In this document: one piece after another, positions 40,120 to 48,099 of the stretch
How positions within the stretch are numbered: the stretch's first letter is position 1
Layout of the letters: each line of letters opens with the position of its first letter
Assembly: GCA_022072085.1 (NCBI GenBank)
Contig: JAJVII010000003.1
Coordinates: 1-64,000 of the forward strand
DNA length: 64,000 bases
Source of the DNA: Phycisphaerae bacterium
GTDB taxonomy: Bacteria > Planctomycetota > Phycisphaerae > JAJVII01
Direction: 5' to 3'
The notes under the pieces: generated by a model
What the model was told of the DNA's origin: nothing
The model's database searches: none
The model's input: only the letters and a program-made list of their open reading frames with translations
Program-made: the position numbers and the translations under genes

Positions 40120-40192
40120 AATATAGCACAGCGGGGTAGAAACGTCAAATTTCGCAGGCTGGACGCGGCTGGAAAAACAGTCGTAAGGTCGC

Positions 40193-41056
40193 CTACTGAA
40201 GGTCGGGGGCGTCCGCGGGCGCGACCGCCCGTCCGTTTCGGCAAACCACCGGAAAATGCGGGCCGGCGTCGGCCATCGGGGCCCCGTCGGGCAGGTGGAC
40301 GAACTGCTTCATCAGGTGCTCGCCGGCGGCGTTGAACCGGGCGTCGCCGGTCATGTAGTGCAGGGCGATGGCCCGCCGGGGGCGCGGGGACGTGTTCCGA
40401 TAGGAGCCGTGCCAAGTCAGCGAATGGTGGAACGAGACCTCGCCCGCCCGCACCGGCCAGGGGATGGCCTTCACGGCCTGCGTTGGGGCTTCGGGCGGCG
40501 GAATGAAATCCCGGCCGACGTCAAAGAAGGCCTCGGCCTTGAACCGGTGCAGGTATTCGATCCGGTCGCCCCACAAGTGCGAGCCGGGGACCATCCACAT
40601 GCAGCCGTTGTCGGTGTCCGCGTCGTCAAGGGCGATCCAGGCCGACACAGGCGTCATCGGCTTGATGACCGGCCAGTAGGGGGCGTCCTGGTGCCAGTTG
40701 TTCACGCCGCCGGTCCGCGGGGGCTTGAACTGGATCTGGTCGTGCCAGATTTGCAGGTCCGAGCAGCCGGTGAGTTGGCTGATGGCTTCGATGACCTGCG
40801 GGTGATGCAGCAGTTTGCGGAAAGGCTCGGAGGCCTCCCAGATGTTCACGATCTGCCAGACCGGCGAGGAAGGGCCTTTACCCATGTCAAGGAAGCGAAC
40901 CGGGCGAGGCTGGCCCGGCACGAAGCCGTCGGGTCCGGTGTCCAGTACCCGCTGCAGCTCCCCGCGGAGTTCCTCCAGCCGGGCCCAGTCGAGCACGCGG
41001 CCGGCCACCAGACATCCGTCGCGCTGAAACTGCTCTACCTGTCGGCTGGTCAGCAT
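40193..41056 (-). CDS. Phytanoyl-CoA dioxygenase (PhyH) family protein
   Basis: 287-aa Fe(II)/2-oxoglutarate dioxygenase fold. The iron ligands are visible as the HxD pair in NNWHQDAPYWPV and the distal His in SFHHSLTWHGSYRN, followed by the 2-oxoglutarate-binding Arg in PRPRRAIALHYM. The N-terminus (LTSRQVEQFQRDGCLV) is the usual PhyH start. Such proteins hydroxylate small molecules; planctomycetes carry many paralogues with unknown substrates. GGGAGGCCGCG precedes the start. Neighbours give no substrate clue. Confidence 0.88.
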   Translation of the reverse strand: MLTSRQVEQFQRDGCLVAGRVLDWARLEELRGELQRVLDTGPDGFVPGQPRPVRFLDMGKGPSSPVWQIVNIWEASEPFRKLLHHPQVIEAISQLTGCSDLQIWHDQIQFKPPRTGGVNNWHQDAPYWPVIKPMTPVSAWIALDDADTDNGCMWMVPGSHLWGDRIEYLHRFKAEAFFDVGRDFIPPPEAPTQAVKAIPWPVRAGEVSFHHSLTWHGSYRNTSPRPRRAIALHYMTGDARFNAAGEHLMKQFVHLPDGAPMADAGPHFPVVCRNGRAVAPADAPDLQ

Positions 41057-41169
41057 CGCGGCCTCCCATGCAGAGGGTTGCTGTCGCGGAGGATAATAGG
41101 CCGTGTGGACGGGCCGGGTCCAGCGACTGGCCGCGATTCATTTCGCTGGCCATGTTGCCCGATTCGGCG

Positions 41170-41769
41170 TCAGGGGAACTCCAGCAGCATCGGCAGCAGG
41201 TGGTGGGCGTAGAGCAGTTCGACGAGGTCGGCCAGCGGCGGGATGAGCAGCACGACGAACGTGTCGATGGCGGCCCGGCGGATGGCCGACGTCGAGACGC
41301 AGAGCGTTTCGGGACGCTCGTAGGATCGGAAGGAGAAGGAGAACCGCGGCACACGCCGCCGGTAGACGTCGTAGGGGATGCCGAAGAGCGACTCCAGCCG
41401 CTTTTCTTCCTCGATCGCGACGACCACGTGCAGGGGCACGATGACCAGCAGGGCGATCATCAACATGATCAGATTGTCGAAGGCGAACGCCGCGCCGATC
41501 GCGATAGCGAAGGTTCCGATGTAGAGCGGATTGCGGGTAAGCGAATAGGGCCCTTCGGTGACCAACTCGCGGCTCTTCAGTTGGCCGATGAAGAAGATCG
41601 CCCACATCCGCAGGAACAGGCCCGCGAGCATCAGGCCATAGCCGGCCCACTCGAAGACCGTGTCCATCGCCGATCCGCGCGGCCAGGGCGGTCGGCTGAT
41701 GAACGGCGCGATAACATACGGCACGAACACCAGCCGCAGCAGGCGCACACGCAACTTTCGAATGCTCAT
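41170..41769 (-). CDS. Isoprenylcysteine/phospholipid methyltransferase family membrane protein
   Basis: 199-aa protein with four to five membrane helices. It has the ICMT/PEMT signature in its C-terminal half: LVTEGPYSLTRNPLYIGTF, followed by a helical pair and IEEEKRLESLFGIPYDVYRRRVPRF. In bacteria these proteins are SAM-dependent methyltransferases with mostly unknown substrates. GGAGGATCGT precedes the start. It stands alone between the PhyH gene and the sulfur-transfer flavoprotein. Confidence 0.8.
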   Translation of the reverse strand: MSIRKLRVRLLRLVFVPYVIAPFISRPPWPRGSAMDTVFEWAGYGLMLAGLFLRMWAIFFIGQLKSRELVTEGPYSLTRNPLYIGTFAIAIGAAFAFDNLIMLMIALLVIVPLHVVVAIEEEKRLESLFGIPYDVYRRRVPRFSFSFRSYERPETLCVSTSAIRRAAIDTFVVLLIPPLADLVELLYAHHLLPMLLEFP

Positions 41770-41939
41770 ACGATCCTCCGTGCCCGGGTGAATCTAGCCG
41801 GACGCGACTGAAGAGACGATGAAGGGGCATGCCGCAACGGCTGGGATCCGCAGAAAAGGGGTGGAGCCGGAACATCCCAGCGCGGGGTTCCGGCTCCGGG
41901 CCTGCCCGGGGTAAGGCAGGCATTGGGGATCGTCTGATA

Positions 41940-44492
41940 TCAGATGAACAGGCTGACGCGCCCGGCGGCGGCGGTGTCCATGAAACTGGCCACCCCGCCG
42001 AACTCGACGCCCTCCAGCAGGTCCGCGTCTCGAAGCCCCAGCATGTCCATCGACATGCGGCAGGCGACCAGTCGGACGCCCGCCGACCGCGCCGACGCCA
42101 GCAGTTCATCCAGGTTCATCACGTTCTTGCCCTTCATGCGGCGGTTCATCAGCCAGCGTCCGGCCCCGGCGAAGTGCCACTGGCTCAGCTTCATCTTCCG
42201 CCCGCCGGCTGGCAGCATCCACGCGAACATTCGGTCCAGCAGCGACCGCTTCTGCCCGCGGGCGACGCGCGGGCGGCGGAGCAGGCTCAGGCCCCAGAAG
42301 GTGAAAAAAAGCGTCGAGGGCATGCCGTTGGCGGCTGCCCCGTTGGCCAGCACCAGCGCCGCCAGGGCCTTGTCCATCGAGCCGGAAAAGACCACCGCGG
42401 TGAAACCGGCCGGCCCGTCGTTCGGCGACTGGCTCCGGGCGTCGGCCGGTTGAACGTGCGGCGGCGACTTCTCGACCAGGGCGACGATGTGGCCGTTGTC
42501 GCGATGGCAATCCACCAGGCGGTTGCCGGTCCGATGGGCCCAGGCCGCCACGTCGGCGCCAAACGCCGGATCACCTGCGACGATACGGATGCGGTCGCCG
42601 ACGGCTGCGACTCGCACCGCGTCAGACAACTTCAGCAGCGGGCCGGGGCACTGGAGCTGCCGGGCGTCCACCTCCGCGACGGGGGCTGAGCCGCTTGTGT
42701 CCTTGCCGTCGCGGCCGGATGCGGCGGTCGGTTTGTCGCTCTTCGTCTCGACCGACGGCAGGCCGCCCGCGCCGCCCGGCCCGCCGGCTGGGGGCTTGGG
42801 CGAAAGGGGACGGGCGTCAGCCGGCGCGTGCGTCGCCCGATAGGTCGTGTACCCGCCGCTCAGGTTGGACGCCCGGAAGCCGCGCTGCTTGAGGATCCGC
42901 TCGGCCAGGTAGGCCCGCATGCCCACGCCGCAGTACACGTGGATCGCCCGGTCCTTGGGCAGCTCAGCCAGTCGGCTGCGCAGCTCGTCCACCGGGATGT
43001 TCACCGCGCCGGGGACCATGCCCGCGTCGCACTCGACGCAGGTTCGCACGTCCAGCATGAACTCGTCGCCGGCGTCGTCGAAGTGCGACACATCACTGAC
43101 CCCGCGAAGCGCGTTGCAGGCGATCGCCCCGGCGATGTTCACCGGATCCTTCGCGGCGCCGAACTGCGGCGCGTAGGCCAGTTCCATCTCACGCAGGTCG
43201 TGAACCGTCAGCCCGTGCCGCACGGCGACCGCCAGCACGTCGATCCGTTTGTCCACGCCCGCCGGCCCGTAGGCCTGGGCCCCGAGCACGCGGCCGCTCT
43301 GTGGGTCGAACAGCAGCTTGATGTGCAACTGCTGGGCGCCGGGATAGTAGCCGGCGTGGTCAGCGGCATGGACGTAGACCTTCTCGCAGGCCAGGCCGGC
43401 CTGGCGGAGTTGACGCTCGTTGGCGCCGGTCGTTGCGACCTGGAGGTCGAACACGCCGACGATGCCCGTGCCCTGCGTCGTGCGATAGCTGTCGTCCGGC
43501 TCACCGAAGATGTGGTTGGCCGCCGCCCGGGCCTGCTTGTGGGCTGGGCCGGCCAGCGGAATCAGCACCGGCTGACCGGTGACCGTGTGGGTCGTCTCGA
43601 CGGCGTCGCCGACGGCGTAGATCAGCGGATCGCTGGTCTGCATGTGCTCGTTGACGCGGATGCCGCCGGTGACGCCGATGTCCAGGCCGGCCTTGCGGGC
43701 CAGCGTCGTTTCCGGCCGAACGCCGATCGCCAGCACCGCGAAGTCGGCGTCGATCGACGTGCCGCTCTCCAGGTTCACGCGGAGCCGGTCGCCTGTGCTG
43801 GCAAAGCCGGCGACGCCGTCGCCCAGGACCAACTCGACGCCATGCGAGACGACGTGGGCCCCGACGGCGGCCGCCATCTCCTTGTCCATCGGTGCGAAGA
43901 CCTGGTCGAGCTTCTCGACCAGCGTGACCGACAGGCCGCGGCGGCGGAGGTTCTCGGCCATCTCCAGGCCGATGAACCCGGCGCCGATGACCACGGCCCG
44001 GGACCCGTCACGGGCGGCGGCCTCGAGGCGGTCCATGTCCGCGACGTTCCGCAGCGTCATCACCCGCGGGTCGTCGATGCCCGCCAGGGTCGGGCGAATC
44101 GGGTCGGCCCCGGGCGAAAGGACCAGCCGGTCGTAGCTCACCTCGCCGGTCTGGCCCGTGGCGTGGTTGAGGACGGTCACCTTGCGGCCCGGGCGGTCGA
44201 TGGCGGTGACCTCGCTGCGGTTGCGGACCTCGATGTTGTATCGCTCGCGGAAGGAGGCTGCCGCTCGACCGACGAGCTTGTCGCGCTCGCGGATCACGCC
44301 GCCGACGTGATAGGGAAGGCCGCAGTTGGCGAAGCTGACGTGCTCGCCGCGTTCGAGCATGAGGATGTCGGCGTCCTCGTTCAATCGCCGGCACCGGGTT
44401 GCGCAGGTAGCGCCGCCGGCGACGCCGCCGACAATGACGATCCTCAGTTTCGACTTCGATCCCTGGGTCGTGGTTTCCGCTGATGAAGGCAT
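41940..44492 (-). CDS. CoA-disulfide reductase-like flavoprotein fused to rhodanese, TusA and DsrE domains
   Basis: 850 aa. Residues 1-~455 form an FAD/NAD(P) pyridine nucleotide-disulfide oxidoreductase: VIVGGVAGGATCATRCRRL, SFANCGLPYHVGG (active Cys), AVVIGAGFIGLEMAENL, YAVGDAVETT. A rhodanese domain follows (HVYCGVGMRAYLAERIL, catalytic Cys). A Gly/Pro-rich linker leads to a TusA domain (DARQLQCPGPLLKLSDAV, CPGP motif). A DsrE/DsrF-like domain ends the chain (VVFSGSMDKALAALVLANG, RLVACRMSMDMLGL). All parts handle persulfide sulfur, so the protein probably moves or reduces sulfane sulfur within one chain. The ArsR gene just upstream likely controls it. Confidence 0.92.
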   Translation of the reverse strand: MPSSAETTTQGSKSKLRIVIVGGVAGGATCATRCRRLNEDADILMLERGEHVSFANCGLPYHVGGVIRERDKLVGRAAASFRERYNIEVRNRSEVTAIDRPGRKVTVLNHATGQTGEVSYDRLVLSPGADPIRPTLAGIDDPRVMTLRNVADMDRLEAAARDGSRAVVIGAGFIGLEMAENLRRRGLSVTLVEKLDQVFAPMDKEMAAAVGAHVVSHGVELVLGDGVAGFASTGDRLRVNLESGTSIDADFAVLAIGVRPETTLARKAGLDIGVTGGIRVNEHMQTSDPLIYAVGDAVETTHTVTGQPVLIPLAGPAHKQARAAANHIFGEPDDSYRTTQGTGIVGVFDLQVATTGANERQLRQAGLACEKVYVHAADHAGYYPGAQQLHIKLLFDPQSGRVLGAQAYGPAGVDKRIDVLAVAVRHGLTVHDLREMELAYAPQFGAAKDPVNIAGAIACNALRGVSDVSHFDDAGDEFMLDVRTCVECDAGMVPGAVNIPVDELRSRLAELPKDRAIHVYCGVGMRAYLAERILKQRGFRASNLSGGYTTYRATHAPADARPLSPKPPAGGPGGAGGLPSVETKSDKPTAASGRDGKDTSGSAPVAEVDARQLQCPGPLLKLSDAVRVAAVGDRIRIVAGDPAFGADVAAWAHRTGNRLVDCHRDNGHIVALVEKSPPHVQPADARSQSPNDGPAGFTAVVFSGSMDKALAALVLANGAAANGMPSTLFFTFWGLSLLRRPRVARGQKRSLLDRMFAWMLPAGGRKMKLSQWHFAGAGRWLMNRRMKGKNVMNLDELLASARSAGVRLVACRMSMDMLGLRDADLLEGVEFGGVASFMDTAAAGRVSLFI

Positions 44493-44540
44493 CTTTCTGG
44501 TCCTTGTTGCATGGCGGCTGATGAATCCGGCGCCGATGAC

Positions 44541-44864
44541 TCAGGCGTATCGCGTCCGGCTGAAGCAGTCCTTGTGACTGCGGATGCAGGTCAGCACCTG
44601 GAGGACGGCCGGGTTGACGACGGAATAGAAGACCTGCACTCCGTCCCGCCGGGCCGCCAGCACGCCGCGGTCGCGCAGCAGGGCAAGCTGACCGCTGGTC
44701 GCCGACTGGCGGGCGCCGAGGTAGGCCTGGATGTCCCCGACGCAGCGTTCCCGCCGGTCCTCCAGAAGTTCCAGAATCTTCAGCCGAAGCGGGTGGGCCA
44801 CGGCCCGAAGCACCTCGGCGGCGGCGTGGAGCATGTCATCGCTCATGGGTTCTGCCTGGGCCAT
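44541..44864 (-). CDS. ArsR family transcriptional regulator
   Basis: 107-aa winged-helix repressor: VLRAVAHPLRLKILELLEDRRERCVGDI (split: AHPLRLKILELLED is the hallmark), then the recognition helix ARQSATSGQLALLRDRGVL, and the wing RRDGVQVFYSV. Cys appears in the ERCVGD helix and near the C-terminus (TCIRSHKDC), arranged like persulfide-sensing ArsR proteins such as SqrR/BigR; this is an inference. ATG 44864 follows AAGGAGG. It lies 48 bp upstream of the sulfur-transfer flavoprotein gene in one operon, which supports a sulfide or persulfide signal. Confidence 0.9.
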   Translation of the reverse strand: MAQAEPMSDDMLHAAAEVLRAVAHPLRLKILELLEDRRERCVGDIQAYLGARQSATSGQLALLRDRGVLAARRDGVQVFYSVVNPAVLQVLTCIRSHKDCFSRTRYA

Positions 44865-44892
44865 CCTGCGGTCCTCCTTATTGAAACATGGC

Positions 44893-44927
44893 AATACATA
44901 TATATACCAGTATTTGGATGTTGTCAA
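44893..44927 (-). promoter_or_regulatory. Promoter and operator-like dyad of the arsR operon
   Basis: Minus-strand TTGACA (44922-44927), 17-bp spacer, TATATA (44899-44904). The dyad AATAC-N12-GTATT (44893-44914) covers the -10 and half the spacer, the place where an ArsR repressor would act. Confidence 0.55.
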
Positions 44928-45106
44928 ATGCGGCGCGGGCCTTTCCGCGGGGCGACTCAAGCTTCTTCATTCAAGCTCTGCTGTTTGCAGCGAGGGGGAT
45001 TTCCGTCGCAAGCGATGGGGCTTGTCCGAAGTCCGACCGACGCGATCAGCTTCTCTCCCGAGCCCGGAATCGAGGATCTCGGGGCTCTTCCCGCCAGCGT
45101 CCCGCG

Positions 45107-45136
45107 TTGCGGATCGCCAGGCGGTGGGCATAGAAT
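45107..45136 (+). promoter_or_regulatory. moaA promoter, probably leaderless
   Basis: TTGCGG (45107-45112), 18-bp spacer, TAGAAT (45131-45136). The ATG starts 7 bp after the -10 and there is no ribosome site in between, so transcription should begin at or beside the start codon. Confidence 0.5.
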
Positions 45137-45142
45137 GGCCTC

Positions 45143-46165
45143 ATGAGCCTGCTTCCCATCCTGCTCCCGCCTCCGGTGCCATCGCCGACGGGCCGCCCAG
45201 GCGGGCCGCGGTCGGTCGCCGCAGTCGAGGTCCTGCGCATCTCCGTCACCGACCGCTGCAACTTCCGCTGCGTCTACTGCATGCCCCAGGGCGGCGTGCC
45301 CTGGGCGCCGCGCGAGGAACTGCTGACGTTCGAGGAGATTGTCGAGGTCGTGCGGGCGGCGTCGGGTCTGGGCATCGGGCGGTTCAAGATCACCGGCGGC
45401 GAACCGCTGGTCCGCCGGGAACTGGACCGGCTTGTCGGCTGGATCCGAAGCGAACCGGGCGTCGAGGAAATTTCGCTGACCACCAACGGCCTGCTGCTGG
45501 CGGGCCAGGCCCGTCGGCTCGCGGACGCGGGTGTCGGCCGCGTCACGGTCAGTCTGGATACGCTGGACGAGGCGAAGTTCGCCCAGGTGACCCGGGCCGC
45601 CGGCACGCTGCGGCAGGTGCTTGCGGGCATCGACGCAGCCCGGGCCGCCGGCATGGAGCCGATCAAGGTCAACTGCGTCGCGATGCGCGGCGTGAACGAC
45701 GACGAGATCGTCCGCTTTGTCCGTTGGAGCGGGCAGGCGGGCGTTGCGGTGCGGTTCATCGAATTCATGCCGCTGGCTGACCACAGCCTGCTGGCCGACG
45801 GCAGCCTGCTCACCGAGGCCGAAATGCGGGCGATGATCGAGCCGGAACTGGGGCCGCTGACGCCCGAGCGGGACGAAGCCGGCGTCGGACCGGCCAAGAT
45901 GTTCCAACTGAACGGCGGGGGGCGCATCGGTTTCATCAGCGCGATGAGCCTGCCGTTCTGCGATCGCTGCAACAGGCTGCGGCTGACCAGCACGGGAATG
46001 CTGCGGAGTTGCCTCTTCGACGGCGGCGAGGTGGACGTGCGGGCCCTGCTGCGGAGCGGGGCGGGGCAGAGCGAGTTGGCCCGGGCGTTCGTCGACTGCG
46101 TGCGGCTGAAGCCCGAGGTCCATTCGGCCCGCGGCGGCGAGCAGATGAGCCGGATCGGCGGGTGA
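45143..46165 (+). CDS. moaA: GTP 3',8-cyclase (molybdenum cofactor biosynthesis)
   Basis: 340-aa radical SAM enzyme, first step of molybdopterin synthesis from GTP. The N-terminal cluster motif is TDRCNFRCVYCMP; the C-terminal [4Fe-4S] cysteines are seen in FCDRCNRLRLTSTG and RSCLF. RFKITGGEPLVR, TTNGLLLA and RFIEFMPL are typical. MoaA usually ends in GG; this sequence ends SRIGG, which fits. The first ~35 residues are a Pro-rich extension before VEVLRISVTD. It is followed by moaC with a repeat-filled gap of 179 bp. Confidence 0.95.
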   Translation: MSLLPILLPPPVPSPTGRPGGPRSVAAVEVLRISVTDRCNFRCVYCMPQGGVPWAPREELLTFEEIVEVVRAASGLGIGRFKITGGEPLVRRELDRLVGWIRSEPGVEEISLTTNGLLLAGQARRLADAGVGRVTVSLDTLDEAKFAQVTRAAGTLRQVLAGIDAARAAGMEPIKVNCVAMRGVNDDEIVRFVRWSGQAGVAVRFIEFMPLADHSLLADGSLLTEAEMRAMIEPELGPLTPERDEAGVGPAKMFQLNGGGRIGFISAMSLPFCDRCNRLRLTSTGMLRSCLFDGGEVDVRALLRSGAGQSELARAFVDCVRLKPEVHSARGGEQMSRIGG

Positions 46166-46169
46166 AGGG

Positions 46170-46265
46170 GCAATGACGAATGTCAAATGGCGAATGTCGA
46201 ATCAATGACCAAGCCCGAATGACGCAGGGCCTGTCTTCATTCGCCATCCGACATTCCGCAAATAA
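46170..46265. repeat. Heptamer array with inverted second half, between moaA and moaC
   Basis: Forward units GCAATGA, CGAATGT, CAAATGG, CGAATGT, CGAATCA run at 7-bp period from 46170, degrading to 46225. From 46238 the units CATTCGC, CATCCGA, CATTCCG are their reverse complement. Forward and inverted halves could pair. Confidence 0.75.
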
Positions 46266-46344
46266 CATTTGCAGGAATCTGCAAAGACGCTAACTTGAGC
46301 CGCGAGCCTGCGGCAAATGTCCCGGCTGGGACAGGGGTCGCCCG

Positions 46345-46848
46345 ATGAGCGACGGGGTCGGCAAACGGAATGAGCAGAAGCTGACGCACGTGGACGCGAC
46401 CGGCCGCGCCGCGATGGTGGACGTTTCCGCCAAGCCGCCGATGGTGCGAACCGCGACGGCGGGCGGCATGGTCCGCTGTGCCGCGGCGACGACGGACCTG
46501 CTGGCGGCCGGCAACGTTCCCAAGGGCGACGTGTTGGCGGTGGCGCGGATCGCGGGCATCCAGGCGGCCAAGCGGACGGCGGACCTGATTCCGCTCTGCC
46601 ACCAGCTGGGGCTGGACCACGTGGCCGTCGAGTTCGACGTGCAGCCCGAGGCGATCGCGATCACCGCGACGGTTCGCACGCGGGCGGCGACGGGCGTCGA
46701 AATGGAAGCCCTGACGGCAGTGGCGGTCGCCGCGTTGACGGTCTACGATATGTGCAAGGCGGTTGACCGGACGATGCGGATCGACGGGATTCGCGTGCTG
46801 GAAAAACGCAAAGAGGCGGCTCCCACGGATCACCGAGACGGCGTATGA
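46345..46848 (+). CDS. moaC: Cyclic pyranopterin monophosphate synthase
   Basis: 167-aa MoaC, which converts the MoaA product to cyclic pyranopterin monophosphate. Signature segments are [55 protein letters not shown] and MCKAVDRTM. The conserved Lys/His/Asp residues of the active site are all present. Its stop overlaps the start of the polyprenyl synthetase gene (ATGA). It lies downstream of moaA; other moa genes are not in the window. Confidence 0.96.
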   Translation: MSDGVGKRNEQKLTHVDATGRAAMVDVSAKPPMVRTATAGGMVRCAAATTDLLAAGNVPKGDVLAVARIAGIQAAKRTADLIPLCHQLGLDHVAVEFDVQPEAIAITATVRTRAATGVEMEALTAVAVAALTVYDMCKAVDRTMRIDGIRVLEKRKEAAPTDHRDGV

Positions 46849-47837
46849 GCACGATTTCCTCCACGACGACCACGCTGGAACAGGCCTATCGCCGCATCCG
46901 ACCCGACCTGGAAAAGGTTGAGCGGATCATCCGCGATGAGTTGACCAGCGATCGGCCGGAGGTTGCCGAACTCTGCCGCCACCTTTCGCGCTTTCACGGC
47001 AAGATGCTCCGCCCGGCGCTGCTGCTGCTGACGGCGCGTGCCACCGGTGGGGTGAAGGACATCCACCTCGGCCTGTCGGCAGTGCTCGAGATGTTCCACC
47101 TCGCGACGCTGATCCACGACGACATCCTGGACGAGGCCGGCACCCGCCGCCAGGTCGACACCATCAATAGCCGCTGGGGCAACGAGTCGGCCGTCATGCT
47201 GGGCGACTGGCTGATCAGCCACGCTTATCACCTCGCGACGCGGCAGGGCAGCCCGTGGGCGAGCCTGGAGATCAGCCAGACCAGCCATCGCGTCTGCGAG
47301 GGCGAGCTGATGCAGTTGGCCCGCCGGGGCCGGCTCGATCTGTCGGTCGAGGACTACCTCAGGCTGATCGAGCTGAAGACCGCGACGCTGACGGGGCTGG
47401 CGGCCCGGCTGGGGGCCCACTTCAACGACGTTGCCGCGCCCGTCGAGTCCGCCTGCCTGGAGTATGGCACAGCGCTGGGCATGGCCTTCCAGATCACCGA
47501 CGACGTGCTGGACCTGGTCGGCGACGAGGTCGAGGTCGGCAAGACGCTCGGCTCGGACCTGGCCAAGGGCAAAGCCACGCTGCCGCTGATCCAGTGCCTG
47601 AACAACGGCCACGCCCGCGAGGCGGCCCGGCTGCGCGACCTGCTGGCGGACCCGGCCTGCTGCAACACGTCAGCCGTTCGCCGACTGCTCGCCGACGCCG
47701 GCTGCATCGCGTCGGCTGAGGCCGTTGCCCGCGACTACGTGCAAGCCGCGAAGTCCGCTGCCGACGCTTTGCCTGCCGGCGAGGCATGCACGGCGCTGAA
47801 ACTCGTCGCGGACTTCGTCCTCGTCCGCTCGCGCTGA
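46845..47837 (+). CDS. Polyprenyl diphosphate synthase
   Basis: 330-aa trans-prenyltransferase. The first Asp-rich motif is [14 protein letters not shown], the second [28 protein letters not shown] near the N-terminus and [13 protein letters not shown] are also typical. It elongates allylic diphosphates with isopentenyl diphosphate, most likely to make the quinone side chain (IspB/HepT-like); chain length cannot be read from the sequence. Start overlaps the moaC stop, so it is co-translated with it. Confidence 0.93.
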   Translation: MSTISSTTTTLEQAYRRIRPDLEKVERIIRDELTSDRPEVAELCRHLSRFHGKMLRPALLLLTARATGGVKDIHLGLSAVLEMFHLATLIHDDILDEAGTRRQVDTINSRWGNESAVMLGDWLISHAYHLATRQGSPWASLEISQTSHRVCEGELMQLARRGRLDLSVEDYLRLIELKTATLTGLAARLGAHFNDVAAPVESACLEYGTALGMAFQITDDVLDLVGDEVEVGKTLGSDLAKGKATLPLIQCLNNGHAREAARLRDLLADPACCNTSAVRRLLADAGCIASAEAVARDYVQAAKSAADALPAGEACTALKLVADFVLVRSR

Positions 47838-47947
47838 AGTCCCAAACCGTTCTCTGACGACATGGGGCCCTGAAGTGCCCCCCGCCCGGTCGCTTCGGCG
47901 ATCCAGGTTCTGCCTGCCAATGCAGTTCGGCGCGGTCCTGTTTGATC

Positions 47948-47976
47948 TTGCAAGCCGGCCGGCGGGTTCGTAGGAT
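47948..47976 (+). promoter_or_regulatory. Promoter of the HEAT/Fn3 lipoprotein gene
   Basis: TTGCAA (47948-47953), 17-bp spacer, TAGGAT (47971-47976), 124 bp upstream of the ATG. The 262-bp gap before it holds no gene that I can support. Confidence 0.45.
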
Positions 47977-48099
47977 GCAGCCGGCACGGAAGCCGTGGAG
48001 TTGCAACCGGAGTTGAGTTTCCGTTCCGTTCGCAGCCATCAACTGGAATCTCACGTTCTCAGGCGGGAGCCGCCCGCAGTCTGCCCCAAGGAGCCGACG

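Noticed and set aside
42301-42315. A-run resembling a terminator tract
   Set aside because: It lies inside the coding sequence of the sulfur-transfer flavoprotein and has no adjacent stem.
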